DNA from: Flaccisagitta enflata
Lineage: Eukaryota; Chaetognatha; Sagittoidea; Aphragmophora
Reading direction: 5' to 3'
DNA length: 64,000 nt
Assembly: GCA_965153355.1 (NCBI GenBank)
Contig: OZ231128.1
Span: forward strand, 7,998,001 to 8,062,000
Notes under the pieces: model-generated
What the model was told of the DNA's origin: nothing
Databases searched by the model: none
The model's input: the letters and a program-made list of their open reading frames with translations, nothing else
Shown here: one piece after another, positions 1 through 11,689 of the stretch
Numbering within the stretch: the first letter of the stretch is position 1
How the letters are laid out: each line of letters opens with the position of its first letter
Translations under genes and position numbers: made by a program

Positions 1-268
1 ACTCTTGCCCAAATATTCATCAAAAGAGAGATCGATTTCATCTTCAAAGCATCAAAATACAGAACACTTTTGCAGTTTTGCTTGAACTGTAGCACGCGAT
101 TAAAAATCACAAAACAAAGAACAAAATCAGACTACAGTGGTTTCAGATTCAACTCTGAAATTCGCGCAAGAGTTGTGGTCCCCTTTTCGCTTGAACCCAT
201 TCTTGAGTTGCGAAAAAATTTGCAGAATTTTGCCCTCCAAAAATGAAAGATAAAAAAAAGATAGCAAA

Positions 269-275
<7 letters not shown>

Positions 276-338
<63 letters not shown>
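276..338 (+). repeat. (GA)n microsatellite
   Basis: Uninterrupted GA dinucleotides; a looser GACAGA-rich tract follows at 536-620. Confidence 0.98.
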
Positions 339-340
<2 letters not shown>

Positions 341-729
341 GGAGTAAGAACGAGGAGGGGATGTAGGAAGGAAACAGAGACAACGTGGGTCAAAATCATG
401 ATTCCAAACATTTAATTAAAGCATAAATAAATCAGAAGTTTTTGTGCTTTTGTGCCAACACAAAACAAAAATACCTCACGATGAATGAACGCTGGTGAAA
501 AGAAATAGCCAGAGATTATAAGATGAGTAAAGAGAGAGAATGAAACAGAGAGAAACAAAGACAGAAGGAGAGACAGACAGAGACAGAGACAGAGACAGAC
601 AGAGACAGGGACAGGGTGAACGCAACGAATATTTTGATTCATGAATAATGAATGGATTAGATAAGATGAAAAGGATTCAAACGTTGCCACTGAAATTCAG
701 AAGAGACAAAATGATATAGGGTGAGTTCG

Positions 730-1310
730 AGGTACCCCTTAGTCATACTCAAGTTTGAGTGGTCAAGTTAAGTGACAGAGGCAATTATGGTTTGTGGTAG
801 CCCTTAGTCATACTTGAAATTGGGTGATCAAGTTAACTGACAGAAGCAGTTATGGTTTGTGGTAGCCCTTAGCCATACTTGAAATTGAGTGATCAAATTA
901 ACTGACAGAAGCAGTTATGGTTTGTGGTAGCCCTTAGCCATAAATAGAATTTAGTGATCAAGTTAACTGATAGAAGCAGTTATGGTTGGTGATACCCCTT
1001 AGTCATACTTAAAATTGAGTGATCAAGTTAACTGACAGAGGCAGTTATGGTTTGTGGTGCCCCATACCCATACTTGAAATTGAGAGATCAAGTGACCTGA
1101 CAGAAGCAGTTATGGTTTGTGGTAGCCCTTAGCCATACTTGAAATTAAGTGATCAATTTAACTGACAGAAGCAGTTATGGTTTGTGGTAACCTTTAGCCA
1201 TAAATAAGATTGAGTGATCAAGTTGATAGAAGCAGTTATGGTATATGGTACCCCATAACCAATTAACCATACTTGAAATTGAGTGAACAAGTTAACTCAT
1301 AGAAACAGTT
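730..1310 (+). repeat. 65-bp satellite, about nine copies
   Basis: Unit includes AGTCATACTTGAAATTGAGT, GATCAAGTTAACTGACAGA and AGCAGTTATGGTTTGTGGTA; copies diverge by a few bases each. Confidence 0.92.
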
Positions 1311-1311
1311 G

Positions 1312-1857
1312 TGACGCTACGCGATCATCATCCTATCGGCCTCATGGTACCAATCCAGAATTTTTTCATTTAGAGAATTATCTTTCATACATAATCAATT
1401 GTAGATCGATATCAAACTGGACTTAACTTTAAGGCCTGAAATGGCTGTAAACATAAGAACGTAAACATGATATGGCTACAGAAAAAAATGGCGCTTATAA
1501 AACAAAATAACGGATGAAAGGAAAGGCAAAATTTGAGTTGGGTAAAGTTGATTGGATGATGGAGGGGACTCATGGCTCAGTCGAGCCACAGCCGTTGTTA
1601 GGGACATTTCTAAAGAGTACACGCTTTTTTGAAGGGCATAAGAATGGTGAACAAATGGTTTTGAAGGGGAAAAAAATTGAAGGAAATGTCTTGAAAAACA
1701 GAAGTGGAAGCAGCAAACTGGTGGGCTTTAATATCATTGGCTGAAACAGTTTATTGTTTCTTTACATTTCTTAGTCACCAAAGATCATTCTTTTAACGGA
1801 AGAATGTTGAAGAAATGAAGAAGGTGGGAATAGTGAAACATTAATCAAAAGCTAGTT
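1312..1857. other. Unassigned sequence
   Basis: A 76-codon frame at 1514-1744 (plus) has no recognisable family, splice sites or codon bias, so I leave it uncalled. Nothing else is seen. Confidence 0.5.
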
Positions 1858-2022
1858 AAAAAAACAAAAACAAAAACAAAAACAAAAACAAAAACAAAAA
1901 CAAAAACAAAAACAAAAACAAAAACAAAAGAAAAAAACAAAAACAAAAACAAAAACAAAAACAAAAACAAAAACAAAAACAAAAACAAAAACAAAAACAA
2001 AAACAAAAACAAAACAAAAACA
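1858..2022 (+). repeat. (CAAAAA)n microsatellite
   Basis: About 27 hexamer units with one interruption at 1928-1936. Confidence 0.98.
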
Positions 2023-2175
2023 AACCAAAAACACCGAGACAAAAAAAAAAAGATAATTAATAACAAGGCCTAATATAAATGATAGCCTCATACGCGTGTT
2101 GGTGGGCAGGGGCAATGCTGTGGGCGGACGGACGGAAAGACCAATTGCCCAAAAAAGCGGTTGAAAGAGTCGCAT

Positions 2176-3024
2176 GAAAGTTTTTAAAAGATGGTGATCT
2201 TAAAAAGAAAATGACCGATCTTTTGCGGTAGTTTCAGAATCTCACAAATTTGTTCTGCCTACTCCAACCACAAGTATAGTTATGACTGTTTAAAAGTTGA
2301 ACGACTTTCTCCTAGGTAGTAATGGTGAGTTGGGAATATCTTAAGATTCCATGAAAAGTTTTAAAAAATGAATGGTGAACTAAGAACGATGGTAATATTG
2401 GAGAAATCTAAAACAGATATGCAATCCTCATTCTTTCTTTTTTTTTCAATGTAAAGATTTGTGGTTGGAAAAGAACCAAAATCAACACGCACAAAAGCAC
2501 ACCAATTCATTTACTCAAAATCAACTACGGGTTTGAAATGGAGGATAAAGTAAATTGTTCACAGCGTTATTTTGATAATTGCGCTATCATGATTGAGTGA
2601 GTGACATACTTACTGATTTTCTGTGGTTTCTACTAAACTCATAAGTGGCATCTTTGATCTTTCTCATTATAACCCGTCGGTCGGCTGGTTGATCGAATGG
2701 TTGGTCCATCCATCACGCTTTGCCTTTTCATTTTTTGCATCACTGCATTACAGAGCATCAAACAGGGTTCACCAAGTCTTTTGCTTTATGGTTGCCTAAT
2801 TTCAGCTTGATTACGGGTTTGATATGTGCGCCAAATAAAGAAAGAAACTGATCTTCTCATACAAATACTGATTTGCCTTTATTTTGCAATCTTTTCACTT
2901 TGTACCGAACGCGTCATCAGTATTTTTATCTTCACATTTTTTTTTGCCATGGAAACCAAACCAAAATCACTCTCCACCTATCAAGTGTTTTTGAGTCTTC
3001 GCCAAAAAAACGCAAAAAAAGAAA
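2176..3024. other. No gene seen
   Basis: AT-rich unique-looking sequence with short spurious frames only. Confidence 0.5.
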
Positions 3025-3340
3025 CAAGATAAGATACACGACTACCCAACGTGCGTGCGAGTGGGCGGAGGCAGTATTTGAGTCACTAAAGAGGCCAAAG
3101 ACCGCAAAAAAAAAAAACAAAAACAAATGATTATAGGGGACGAATCAATCAACAGACGGATGGACAGACGGACAGACAAATGGACATAACGGGGTGTTGA
3201 GTCACATAAGACGCGGCTGAAAAAAAAAAAAACCACTGAGAAACTGTTGAGAAACCGATAAGAAAACCGACAAAAAGCCGAAAAAAAAACCGACAGTAAT
3301 CGCCCCGAAAACCGAACAAGAAATCCAAACAAGGAAAAAA

Positions 3341-3724
3341 AACAAGGCCGGATACAAGGCTACCCTAGTCGCGTGCGGGTGGGCAGGGGCAGTAATGGCG
3401 AAGGTCACTGGGGCATTTTGGCAGGAGCAGTGAGCTCAAAACCCTCAAAAAAGCCGAAAAATTAAAATGGGGACCAACCAACTGACAGAAGGACGGACGG
3501 ATGGATGGACGGACGGATTGACAGACAGATGGACGGACGGACGGACGGACGGACGGACGGACGGACGGACGGACGGACGGACGGACGGACGGACGGACGG
3601 ACGGACGGACGGACGGACGGACGGACGGACGGACGAACTGACGGACGGATGGACGGATGAATAGACGGACAGACAGACTGACCAACGAAACGGGGTGAAG
3701 AGTCGCGTAGCACGCAACTAAAAA
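3341..3724 (-). mobile_element. AGTCGCG element, reverse, with expanded (GGAC)n core
   Basis: ACAAGGCCGGATACAAGGCT at the left, CGCGTAGCACGCAACTAAAAA at the right; the core is a (GGAC)n tract at about 3490-3660. More degenerate relatives lie at about 2060-2175 and 3025-3235. Confidence 0.8.
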
Positions 3725-3821
3725 CCGGTGGCAATCCCGTTATTCGTGTTTGGGATTTATCCAAGTCATTTGAGGCAATTTCCTTCTCGTCTTTTTCCAC
3801 TTACGAGCTAACAAGGTCATT

Positions 3822-4060
3822 AGAACTAAGTCGCGTGCGTCGGCACTTTCAGAAAAGTCAGGCAGACAGACAGACAAGGTCATAAGACCTAAGTCGCGTG
3901 CATCGGCACTTTCAAAAAAGTCAGGCAGACAGACTGACAAGGTCATTAGACCAAAGTTGCGTGCGTCGGCACTTTCAATAAAGTCAGGCAGACAGACAGA
4001 CAAGGTCATAAGACCTAAGTCCCGTACCTTCGCACTTTCAGAAAAGTTAGGCAGACAATT
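3822..4060 (-). repeat. About 72-bp tandem repeat ending in AGTCGCGTGCGTCGGCAC
   Basis: Four units containing AAGTCAGGCAGACAGAC and AAGGTCATTAGACC. The same unit tail is the right end of the elements in the 51.6/55.4-kb duplication. Confidence 0.88.
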
Positions 4061-4254
4061 TTTTTTCTCAAAAAGACATTCAAAATGGCTTATTACTCTT
4101 CCGAGTTTCTTCGCTGCATTTTAAAAGCAAATAAATACACGATTAAAAAACCTTAAAGATAACTTTGTTACAGACAGAACAACCGACGGACCAACGGACC
4201 GACCGAAAAGTGGCTTACAGAGTCGCGCAGCACGCGACTAAAAATGCAACATGT

Positions 4255-4450
4255 TCAGTTCGCAACGTTCATCTTATAACTTATATCTCAGATCATAGAT
4301 CTTAGGAGAGCTATAAATGCAACGCATACAGTTAGCAACAATCATCTTATGGCTTATATCTTATATCTTACACCTTAAGAGAGCTACACGTTCAGTTTGT
4401 GGCATTCATCTTATATCGTACATCTTTAGAGAGTTACAGTTGTATGACTT
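4255..4450 (+). repeat. About 70-bp imperfect tandem repeat
   Basis: Three units of GCAAC-TTCATCTTATAACTTATA and CTTAGGAGAGCTA. Confidence 0.7.
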
Positions 4451-4746
4451 TCTGCGGTTCATGTGCAACACGTTCACCATCATGAATCTATAACGCTTTG
4501 ACCAAACATTCTGTGATCCTTAATGTTTACGGTATTTTCAACATTTAAGCGTTACCTGAAAAAGGCCAATCGAGGGACAGACACATGTCTAAGTCTGTCA
4601 AGTACAATTTAAAGTCAATCATCAAACTCGATTCCCATCGAATCTAGATTTTAACCCATACAAAAGCGCGAAAAACATTCTTTGTCATCAACCATGCCAG
4701 TTCTCAAAAGGGAGTATCTGCGTGGGGAGAAATTCTCGAGAGCTAA

Positions 4747-5015
4747 GGGCGTGTTTGTAGTGAGCGCCAAAAACGCGTTCGTTCCCGTGAAACGCGATAA
4801 CGGCATGAACAGATATTCAAGATTTTCAACTGTCCCACGAGGGAGTGAGCAATGTGAGTGAGCGAGCCCGTGAACGGAGCGAGCAAGCGAAGCGAGCGTA
4901 GTAAAGCGAAGTGCTGCGGAGCGAGTGAGCGGAGTGAGTGGTGCAAGCGAACGAAAGTAGCGAGCGACCGAGTGGCCCTTTCAAAACGCGGTTGTCTCTG
5001 ACTAGAGACGCCCCC
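4747..5015. mobile_element. Harbinger-like MITE (GGGCGTGTTT ends, TAA duplication)
   Basis: TAA flanks both ends (4744-4746, 5016-5018). The ends are GGGCGTGTTTGTAGT and the complement of GGGGGCGTCTCTAGT. A 3-bp TWA duplication with GGG-ends is the PIF/Harbinger pattern. The interior is rich in short GAGCGAGC/GCTCGCT repeats. It is a member of a family found repeatedly in this window. Confidence 0.7.
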
Positions 5016-5212
5016 TAAGCAACACACGCTGTTTTCAATAATGGCGCAAATTACCTCATCGTATCTGCGTTTGAGAAATGATGGTGGTTTCCCTGTGGTG
5101 AAGTGGGTAAGTGGTGAAGCGAAGTAGTGGTGAGAGGACGCATTTGTTTCTTTGCCATATGCGAACCACAGCAAATTCTTTTACTCATCATCAAGTGGCT
5201 TGACAAATATTA

Positions 5213-5873
5213 ACTTTTTAGTCGCGTGCACGCAACTCTATGACGCGCTTTGTCTGTCAGTTGGTTGGTTGGTCCACGGTCATTCCCTCTTTTGGCGTTT
5301 ACAGGCGATTTTCGCGTTACTGCTCCCGCCCAAATGTTTGGGTCAGCCTTTTTGGGCAGCGGCCCCAAAGGGCCGATGTCCTGTAGGACACAGGGGCTAA
5401 AAATTACGTACGTCCTTCCGTCCGTACGTACCCCCCCCCTTTGAAGCTTCTCAAGCCTCTCAGGCCTCAAATCTGGCCTCTCAGGCCTCAAATCCAGCCT
5501 CTCAGGCCTCAAATCCAGCCTCTTTGGCCTCAAATCCAGCCTCTTGGGCCCTAAATCCAGCCTCTAAGGCCTCAAATTCCCATTGAATAACATGGCAAAT
5601 TGACAAAAAATTGAGAAAAATTCAAAATTCCCAATGAATATTATGGAAAATTACCCCAAATATGCCCTCTCAGGACGTATGGAAATTCACCCCTGTGTCC
5701 TACAGGACATCGGCCCTTTGGGGCCGCTGCCCTGCTCTCACTCCACTTTTTCAGCTAATCACTCCAAGCAGGGCATCGGGTACCGCTGACCATGTGCGAT
5801 CCTTGGGTCAGCCTTTTTATCACTGCCCCTGCCCACCCGCACGTGACTTGGATAGCCGTGTATCCGGCCTTGT
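5213..5873 (+). mobile_element. AGTCGCG element hosting a nested GCAGCGGCCCC element
   Basis: Outer ends are TTTTTAGTCGCGTGCACGC and GCACGTGACTTGGATAGCCG-TGTATCCGGCCTTGTT. The inner element (about 5355-5808) is flanked by the direct repeat GGTCAGCCTTTTT. Confidence 0.8.
5355..5808. mobile_element. GCAGCGGCCCC foldback element, nested copy
   Basis: Inverted arms GGGCAGCGGCCCCAAAGGGC with TCCTGTAGGACACAGGGG bracket CTCAGGCCTCAAATC repeats. The right side adds CCCTGCTCTCACTCC and GGGTACCGCTGACCATGTGC. GGTCAGCCTTTTT stands on both sides, as expected for a target duplication. Confidence 0.7.
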
Positions 5874-6109
5874 TTTTCTTGAAGAGTGAAAAACGTAGGA
5901 TTAATGTTAATCTTCTTCACATTACTCCACGCTGTAGTGACAGGACTTTTCCTCAACTGGCGTATTTATTTGATGCCATGTTTGTCTATCCCCTGTACGT
6001 GATTGGTGGGTACAGAGAGTGCTCTGTTCTCCATCGTTTGTTTGTTGTTGTTCAACTGTTTATCTCGAATACGTAATTGCATGTTTCCACTTGTGCCGTG
6101 AAAAGAGGT

Positions 6110-6205
6110 GGTGTAGAAAAGTGGTGGTGTAGAAAAGTGGTGGTGTAGAGATGTGGTGGTGTAGAGATGTGGTGGTGTAGAGATGTGGTGGTGTGGAGAA
6201 GTTGA
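6110..6205 (+). repeat. (GTGGTGGTGTAGA)n short minisatellite
   Basis: Six to seven units of a 15-16-bp repeat. Confidence 0.85.
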
Positions 6206-6437
6206 GGTGCGAAGGGAAGACTGTTTTTATCCATTATTTGTTTGATGCCGTACGACTGTTTATCCCCTTCTACGTTGCTTCGTGCCTCACCATATGCTTG
6301 TCTCTCCTCTCAGCAGTAGGTGGGAATATTTTCTTTCTTCTAATCTCTGTCTTCCTGCGGAGCTCTAAGACTTTCTCTCTTTCTGTCTCTGTCTATGACC
6401 CTTTCCTGGTCTATGTCTCTATCTCAGTAACTCTCGT

Positions 6438-6990
6438 TTTTTGGGCAGCGGCCCCAAAGGGGACAAAGTTCTGTAGAACACAGGGGGGATCTGTCTGTAT
6501 GTATATCTGTATGTCAGTCCCCCATCCCATCCTCAGGGCTTTGTCTCCTTGAGGGCCTATTCTGACCCAAATGTCAAATCACCCAAATCCAAGCAACACA
6601 GCCTAAATTTAAGCAAAATGGCCCAAATCTAACCAGAATGGCCGGAACCAAAGCAAATCTGACCATAAAACCCAAATTCTGGCCCATGGTCTATCATTTT
6701 GGCCCCTAACACCTGTATTCTGACCCAATTTGAGCCCTTTGGCTTGGATTTTGGCCTTGTTGCTTGCATTTGGGGTCAGAAGAGGCCTCCAAGGAGACAA
6801 AGCCCTGGGGATGGGGCGGGAGGGGGGGGAATGGACGGATGGACGGATGGACGATTGGACGGACAGATTCCCCCTGAGTTTTACAGGACTTCGTCCCCTT
6901 TAGGGCCGCTGCCCTGCTCCCCCTCAACTTGAATCACACACTACTAATGCAGGGCACGGGTACCGCTGACCAATTGCTGCCTTTGGGCTG
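6438..6990. mobile_element. GCAGCGGCCCC foldback element
   Basis: Inverted arms at 6446-6488 and 6870-6915 flank CCAAATCTAAGCAAAATGGC-like repeats that themselves reverse orientation at the centre. The right tail carries GCAGGGCACGGGTACCGCTG. Confidence 0.7.
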
Positions 6991-7056
6991 CTATTTCTGT
7001 ATCGTCCCCTGCCTCTGTCCCCTTGCCTCTCTTAATTGTCTGTCTGAAAGTGACTT

Positions 7057-7334
<278 letters not shown>

Positions 7335-7484
7335 TGCATCTCTCTTGCTTTGGCGCAAAGAGTAAATGACGTTGAGGCCTGGTTGAGCTTGGCCCAACTC
7401 CAGTGTCGTTCTGATGTCGGTGACCCGATAACAATTTGCCGGTACCAGGTCAAAGTTCACAGGCGAAGAGAAGAAGACGTGCCA

Positions 7485-7840
7485 GGGAGGAGTAAAAGAA
7501 GAAGAGCAAGAAGAAACAGAAGAAGAAGAAGAAGAAGATTATGATGATGAAAGAGAAGGAAAGAAGCAGAAGAAGAAGGTGATGATGATGAGAGGAGGAG
7601 AAGAAGAAGAAGAAAAAGAAGAAGGAGAAGGAGAAGAGGAAGAGGAAGAAGAAGAAGAAGAAGAAGAAGAAGAAGAAGAAGAAGAAGAAGAAGAAGATGA
7701 TGAAGAAGAAGAAGGAGATGAAGAAGATGAGGAAGAAGAAGAAGAAGGAGAAGAAGAAGAAGAAGAAGAAGAAGAAGAAGAAGAAGAAGAAGAAGAAGAA
7801 GAAGAAGAAGGAGAAGAAGAAGAAGAAGAAAAGAAACTAC
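7485..7840 (+). repeat. (GAA)n/(GAG) purine tract
   Basis: About 350 bp of almost pure purine on the plus strand with a few GATGAT interruptions, ending in (CATAAA)n. Confidence 0.97.
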
Positions 7841-7888
7841 AACAACAACATAAACATAAACATAAACATGAACATAGACATAAACATA

Positions 7889-8368
7889 CAGTCAGCGGAC
7901 AAAACACAATAGGTATATATATCACTCCGTTGGTTTTGATCCAACCCACTGATGTTGAACAAAACACTGTAAACAACAACTGGTTGTTGAAATTACAGCC
8001 GGCTGTTAAGTTACAAAGTTGGCAAAAATCCAACTTTCACCAAATAGAATGAGACCTGCAGATTCATAATCTTGATGAAATTGTAAGAAGTTTGATATGT
8101 CACAACATATACTTTTGCATGAAAATAAAAAAAAATTAGCATTGTTTAATTTAATTATAATGCAATGCTAAAAAAATATTAAAAAAAAAAATGTTAAGTG
8201 TGACATATCAAACTTCTCAGAATTGCATAAGGAGCCAACTTTGTAACTTAACAGCCGGCTATAATTTCAACAACCAGTTGTTGATTACAGCATTCTGTTT
8301 AACATCAGTGGGTTGGTTCAAAACCAACAGAGTGATATATATACCTATTGTATTTTGTCCGCTGACTG
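7889..8368. mobile_element. 480-bp foldback MITE with CAGTCAGCGGACAAAA ends
   Basis: The left end CAGTCAGCGGACAAAACACA and the right end (complement CAGTCAGCGGACAAAATACA) are inverted, and the arms remain complementary for over 200 bp each. The flank is TA on the left and CA on the right, so a TA duplication may have mutated. It is embedded in a (CATAAA)n tract. No coding sequence. Confidence 0.8.
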
Positions 8369-8504
8369 CATAAACATAAACATAAACCACAAAAACATCA
8401 CTAGAAATAGAAATAGAAGAATGAAGACGGGTCTGTGATGGGTCAAAGGTTTCTCATGGGATGAAAAGGGACGAGCCCATGAAGGATGAAAAAGAACATG
8501 AAAT

Positions 8505-9000
8505 TGGAGAACTAAACCAAAGATTTGATTGAGCAAAGTATTTTGGCAGTGGGAAAAAGCCTAACCAAAGAACTAAACCAAAGATTTGATTGAGCAAAGT
8601 ATTTTGGCAGTGGGAAAAAGCCTAACCAAAGAACTAAACCCAAGAGTTGATTGAGCAAAGTATTTTGGCATTGGGAAAAAGCCTAACCAAAGAACTAAAC
8701 CAAAGAACTAAACCCAAGAGTTGATTGAGCAAAGTATTTTGGCAGTGGGAAAAAAGCCTAACCAAAGAACTAAACCCAAGAGTTGATTGAGCAAAGTATT
8801 TTGGCATTGGGAAAAAGCCTAACCAAAGAACTAAACCCAAGAGTTGATTGAGCAAAGTATTTTGGCATTGGGAAAAAGCCTAACCAAAGAACTAAACCCA
8901 AGAGTTGATTGAGCAAAGTATTTTGGCATTGGGAAAAAGCCTAAACAAAGAACTAAACCCAAGAGTTGATTGAGCAAAGTGTTTTGGCATTGGGAAAGAA
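8505..9000 (+). repeat. About 61-bp satellite
   Basis: Eight units with GAACTAAACCCAAGAGTTGA and AGTATTTTGGCATTGGGAAA, some with a 17-bp internal duplication. Confidence 0.93.
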
Positions 9001-9370
9001 CGAGCATGTTCAAGTGAGCAGAATGATAAACAAAAAAACAGGAATGAGGAAAAAATGCGATGGCGTAAAGTAGGTCGATATACGTGTAGGGCTAGATCGA
9101 CTCCTCACAAAGCAGTGGCGAAAATGAGAGGTAATAAGGCTACCGAAGTCGCGTGCGGGTGGGCACGGGCCATATTTGAGGTCACTAGACCATTTTGGCA
9201 CCTTACTTGTTGGTTGAATGCTTGCTGCAGTTTGTCTTACAACTTTCAAGCAAACGATTCTGATTCTGATTCCACAAATAGAATTCCGGTTCTTATGTGT
9301 TTGTGCTTCTCATATTAACCACGACTTGTTCAATGATAGTGTAAACCCGCTTTGGCTTTGGTTGCTTGGA

Positions 9371-9593
9371 AACAAGGCTGGATACATGGCTACCCAAGTC
9401 GCGTGCTGGTGGGCAGGAGCAGTGGTAGAAAAGGTTCACCAATGGTGAGTCACCATGTATTTGGGCAGGAGCAGTAATGCAAAAACCGCTCATGACAGCT
9501 GAAAAAGTAAAAATAAGTATGGATGGATGGACTGACCAATGGACGAACGGACAGACAAAGCGGGTTGTAGAGTCGCGTGCACGCGACTAAAAA
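9371..9593 (-). mobile_element. AGTCGCG element, reverse orientation
   Basis: ACAAGGCTGGATACATGGCT to AGTCGCGTGCACGCGACTAA. A partial tail of another copy (AAGTCGCGTGCGGGTGGGCA) is at 9133-9200. Confidence 0.78.
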
Positions 9594-9704
9594 CGGCAAT
9601 GACGGAGACATAACTCTATTGAGAGCATAAAGTCTTTATGGCCAATTGAATTTGGTGGAAGGCAAAGAGGAGGAGAAGGAAAGGACGAGGAGCAGAAGAA
9701 ATAA

Positions 9705-9761
9705 TTGAAGAAGAAGAAGAAGAAGAAGAAGAAGAAGAAGAAGAAGAAGAAGAAGAAGAAG

Positions 9762-9794
<33 letters not shown>

Positions 9795-10147
9795 AAAGAA
9801 GAAGAAGAAGAAGAAGAAGAAGAAGAAGAAGAAGAAGAAGAAGAAGAAGAAGAAGAAGAAGAAGAAGAAGAAGAAGAAGAAAAGAAAAGAAAAAGAAAAA
9901 GAAGCAGAGGACGACGAAGAAGAAGAAGAAGAAGAAGAAGAAGAAGAAGAAGAAGAAGAAAAAGAAGAAGAAGAAGAAGAAGAAGAAAAACAAGAAAAAG
10001 AAAAAGAAGAAGAAGAAGAAGAAGAAGAAGAAGAAGAAGAAGAAGAAGAAGAAGAAGAAGAAGAAGAAGAAGAAAAAGAAGAAGTAGAAGAAGAAGAAGA
10101 AGAAGAAGAAGAAGAAGAAGAAGAAGAAGAAGAAGAAGAAGAAGAAG

Positions 10148-10178
<31 letters not shown>

Positions 10179-10260
10179 GGAAGAAATAGAAAAGGCAGAA
10201 GAAAAAGTGGAAGAACAATAACAGGAACAAGAAAACGAAGAAGAAGAATATAGAGAAGAA
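9705..10260 (+). repeat. (GAA)n tract of about 550 bp
   Basis: Almost pure GAA on the plus strand with AAAAAGAAAAAG interruptions. Long open frames here (poly-Glu, poly-Lys, poly-Phe) are artefacts. Confidence 0.98.
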
Positions 10261-10261
10261 A

Positions 10262-10800
10262 TGAGCTGAAGGAAAACCAGAGAAAAAGAAGAGGAGGAGA
10301 GTGAGAAAAATCTCTAAGGGAAAGGATATCTTGTGTTAATAGTGGCCTTAAGGCATTAATCGGTCAGCAGCACTCTTGACCTACTTTCGGACTCCGCACG
10401 GCCAAAATTGTGATGGATTCAAAGTGGGACAGTGGCCAGAAATCCCATCAAATTGTGTCACATAATCCAAGCAAGTAAATGAGTTACCAATCAACAAATG
10501 GATGAATGGACCGATGGACTGACTTGGTCAGTAATAGGGTCACAGTCACGTGACACGGAGACGATTATCTTAACACATAATCATTTCGTTTAGCTTTTCC
10601 ATTTGTTATTTCTTTTTCTTATCTTTTTCTATTTCTTTTGACATTAAGCGGAGACGGTGATTAGGAAAAAGGTGATCATTCTATCGGTGATCATTACTAC
10701 TTATCATTGTTTATTGCTTAAATTCTCAATTGTAATGCTTTCTACACTTACATTGTGAGTATCAACAAATTACAAATAGTTTTCACTGTGGTAAGAATAC
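10262..10800. other. No gene seen
   Basis: Unique-looking DNA between the GAA and TC tracts; contains a GGTGATCATT-type short repeat at 10660-10700. Confidence 0.5.
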
Positions 10801-10806
10801 AGAAAA

Positions 10807-10809
<3 letters not shown>

Positions 10810-10866
<57 letters not shown>
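10810..10866 (+). repeat. (TC)n microsatellite
   Basis: Pure TC dinucleotides. Confidence 0.97.
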
Positions 10867-10867
<1 letters not shown>

Positions 10868-11054
10868 TGCTTTCACTCAGGTATACGGCTTTTCTTCTCT
10901 TTTTTTCTCAGGTTAGGTAATTAGTTTAATGGGTATTGCTAATATGGCAAAACACGCTTGAATGAGTAAAACATAAACCTGCCTGAGGGAGAGAAAGAAG
11001 AGGGTTCCAGCTTTCAGTAATATGGACGGAATCACGAGACAATAGCGCTCTGTG

Positions 11055-11350
11055 ATGATATACCAGAGGGCCATTTATACTGTTGTCCTTACTGTGATGT
11101 TATACCAGATAGCGAATTATACCGTTGTCCTTACTGTGATGATATACCAGATGGCTAATGGCACTGTCGTCCTCACTGTGATTAAATACCAGATGGCCCT
11201 TTGTACCATTATCCTTACTGTGATGATATACCAGATGGCCATTTATACTCTTGTCCTTACAGTGATGAAATACCAGATGGCTATTTGCACCATTGTCTTT
11301 ACTGAGATGAAATACCAGATGGCCATTTATACCATTGTCCTAACTATAAT
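11055..11350 (+). repeat. 42-bp minisatellite (TGATGATATACCAGATGGCC unit)
   Basis: Seven units, also found at 15255-15560. In one frame the unit reads CPYCDDIPDG, but here that frame is stopped at about 11157. Confidence 0.92.
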
Positions 11351-11689
11351 GGTGTGGTTCATAGAGGGCTCATGGTCGAATTTGGGGCTGGCTGTGAAAT
11401 CACAGTTGGGGTATAGTTAGATGAAGTCCCCGAGCTCTTTCGTTGGCTTCCCGGAGGCTCCCACGAGTTACTCGGCCTCTGTACAGGTGGCAGAAAAGGC
11501 CAAAAATGACCAAAAATGACAAAAAAAGCTTCAAAATTCAAATTTTTTGGGTTATTTGATTAGAAAAACCACAACTCCCTTCTAGTTTACTCAGTTATAA
11601 TCTATGGAATTGGGCTATGCTGAAAAACGACCAGCGAAAGCCATGGGGGGCCTCTAAGAACCCCAAAATGACCAAAACTAGTCATCCAA

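Noticed and set aside
9616-10230. Long poly-Phe/poly-Leu frames
   Set aside because: Pure products of the (GAA)n tract; the same applies to the poly-Leu, poly-Cys, poly-Val and Ser-Leu or Arg-Glu frames over (CAA)n, (TTG)n, (TC)n and (GA)n.
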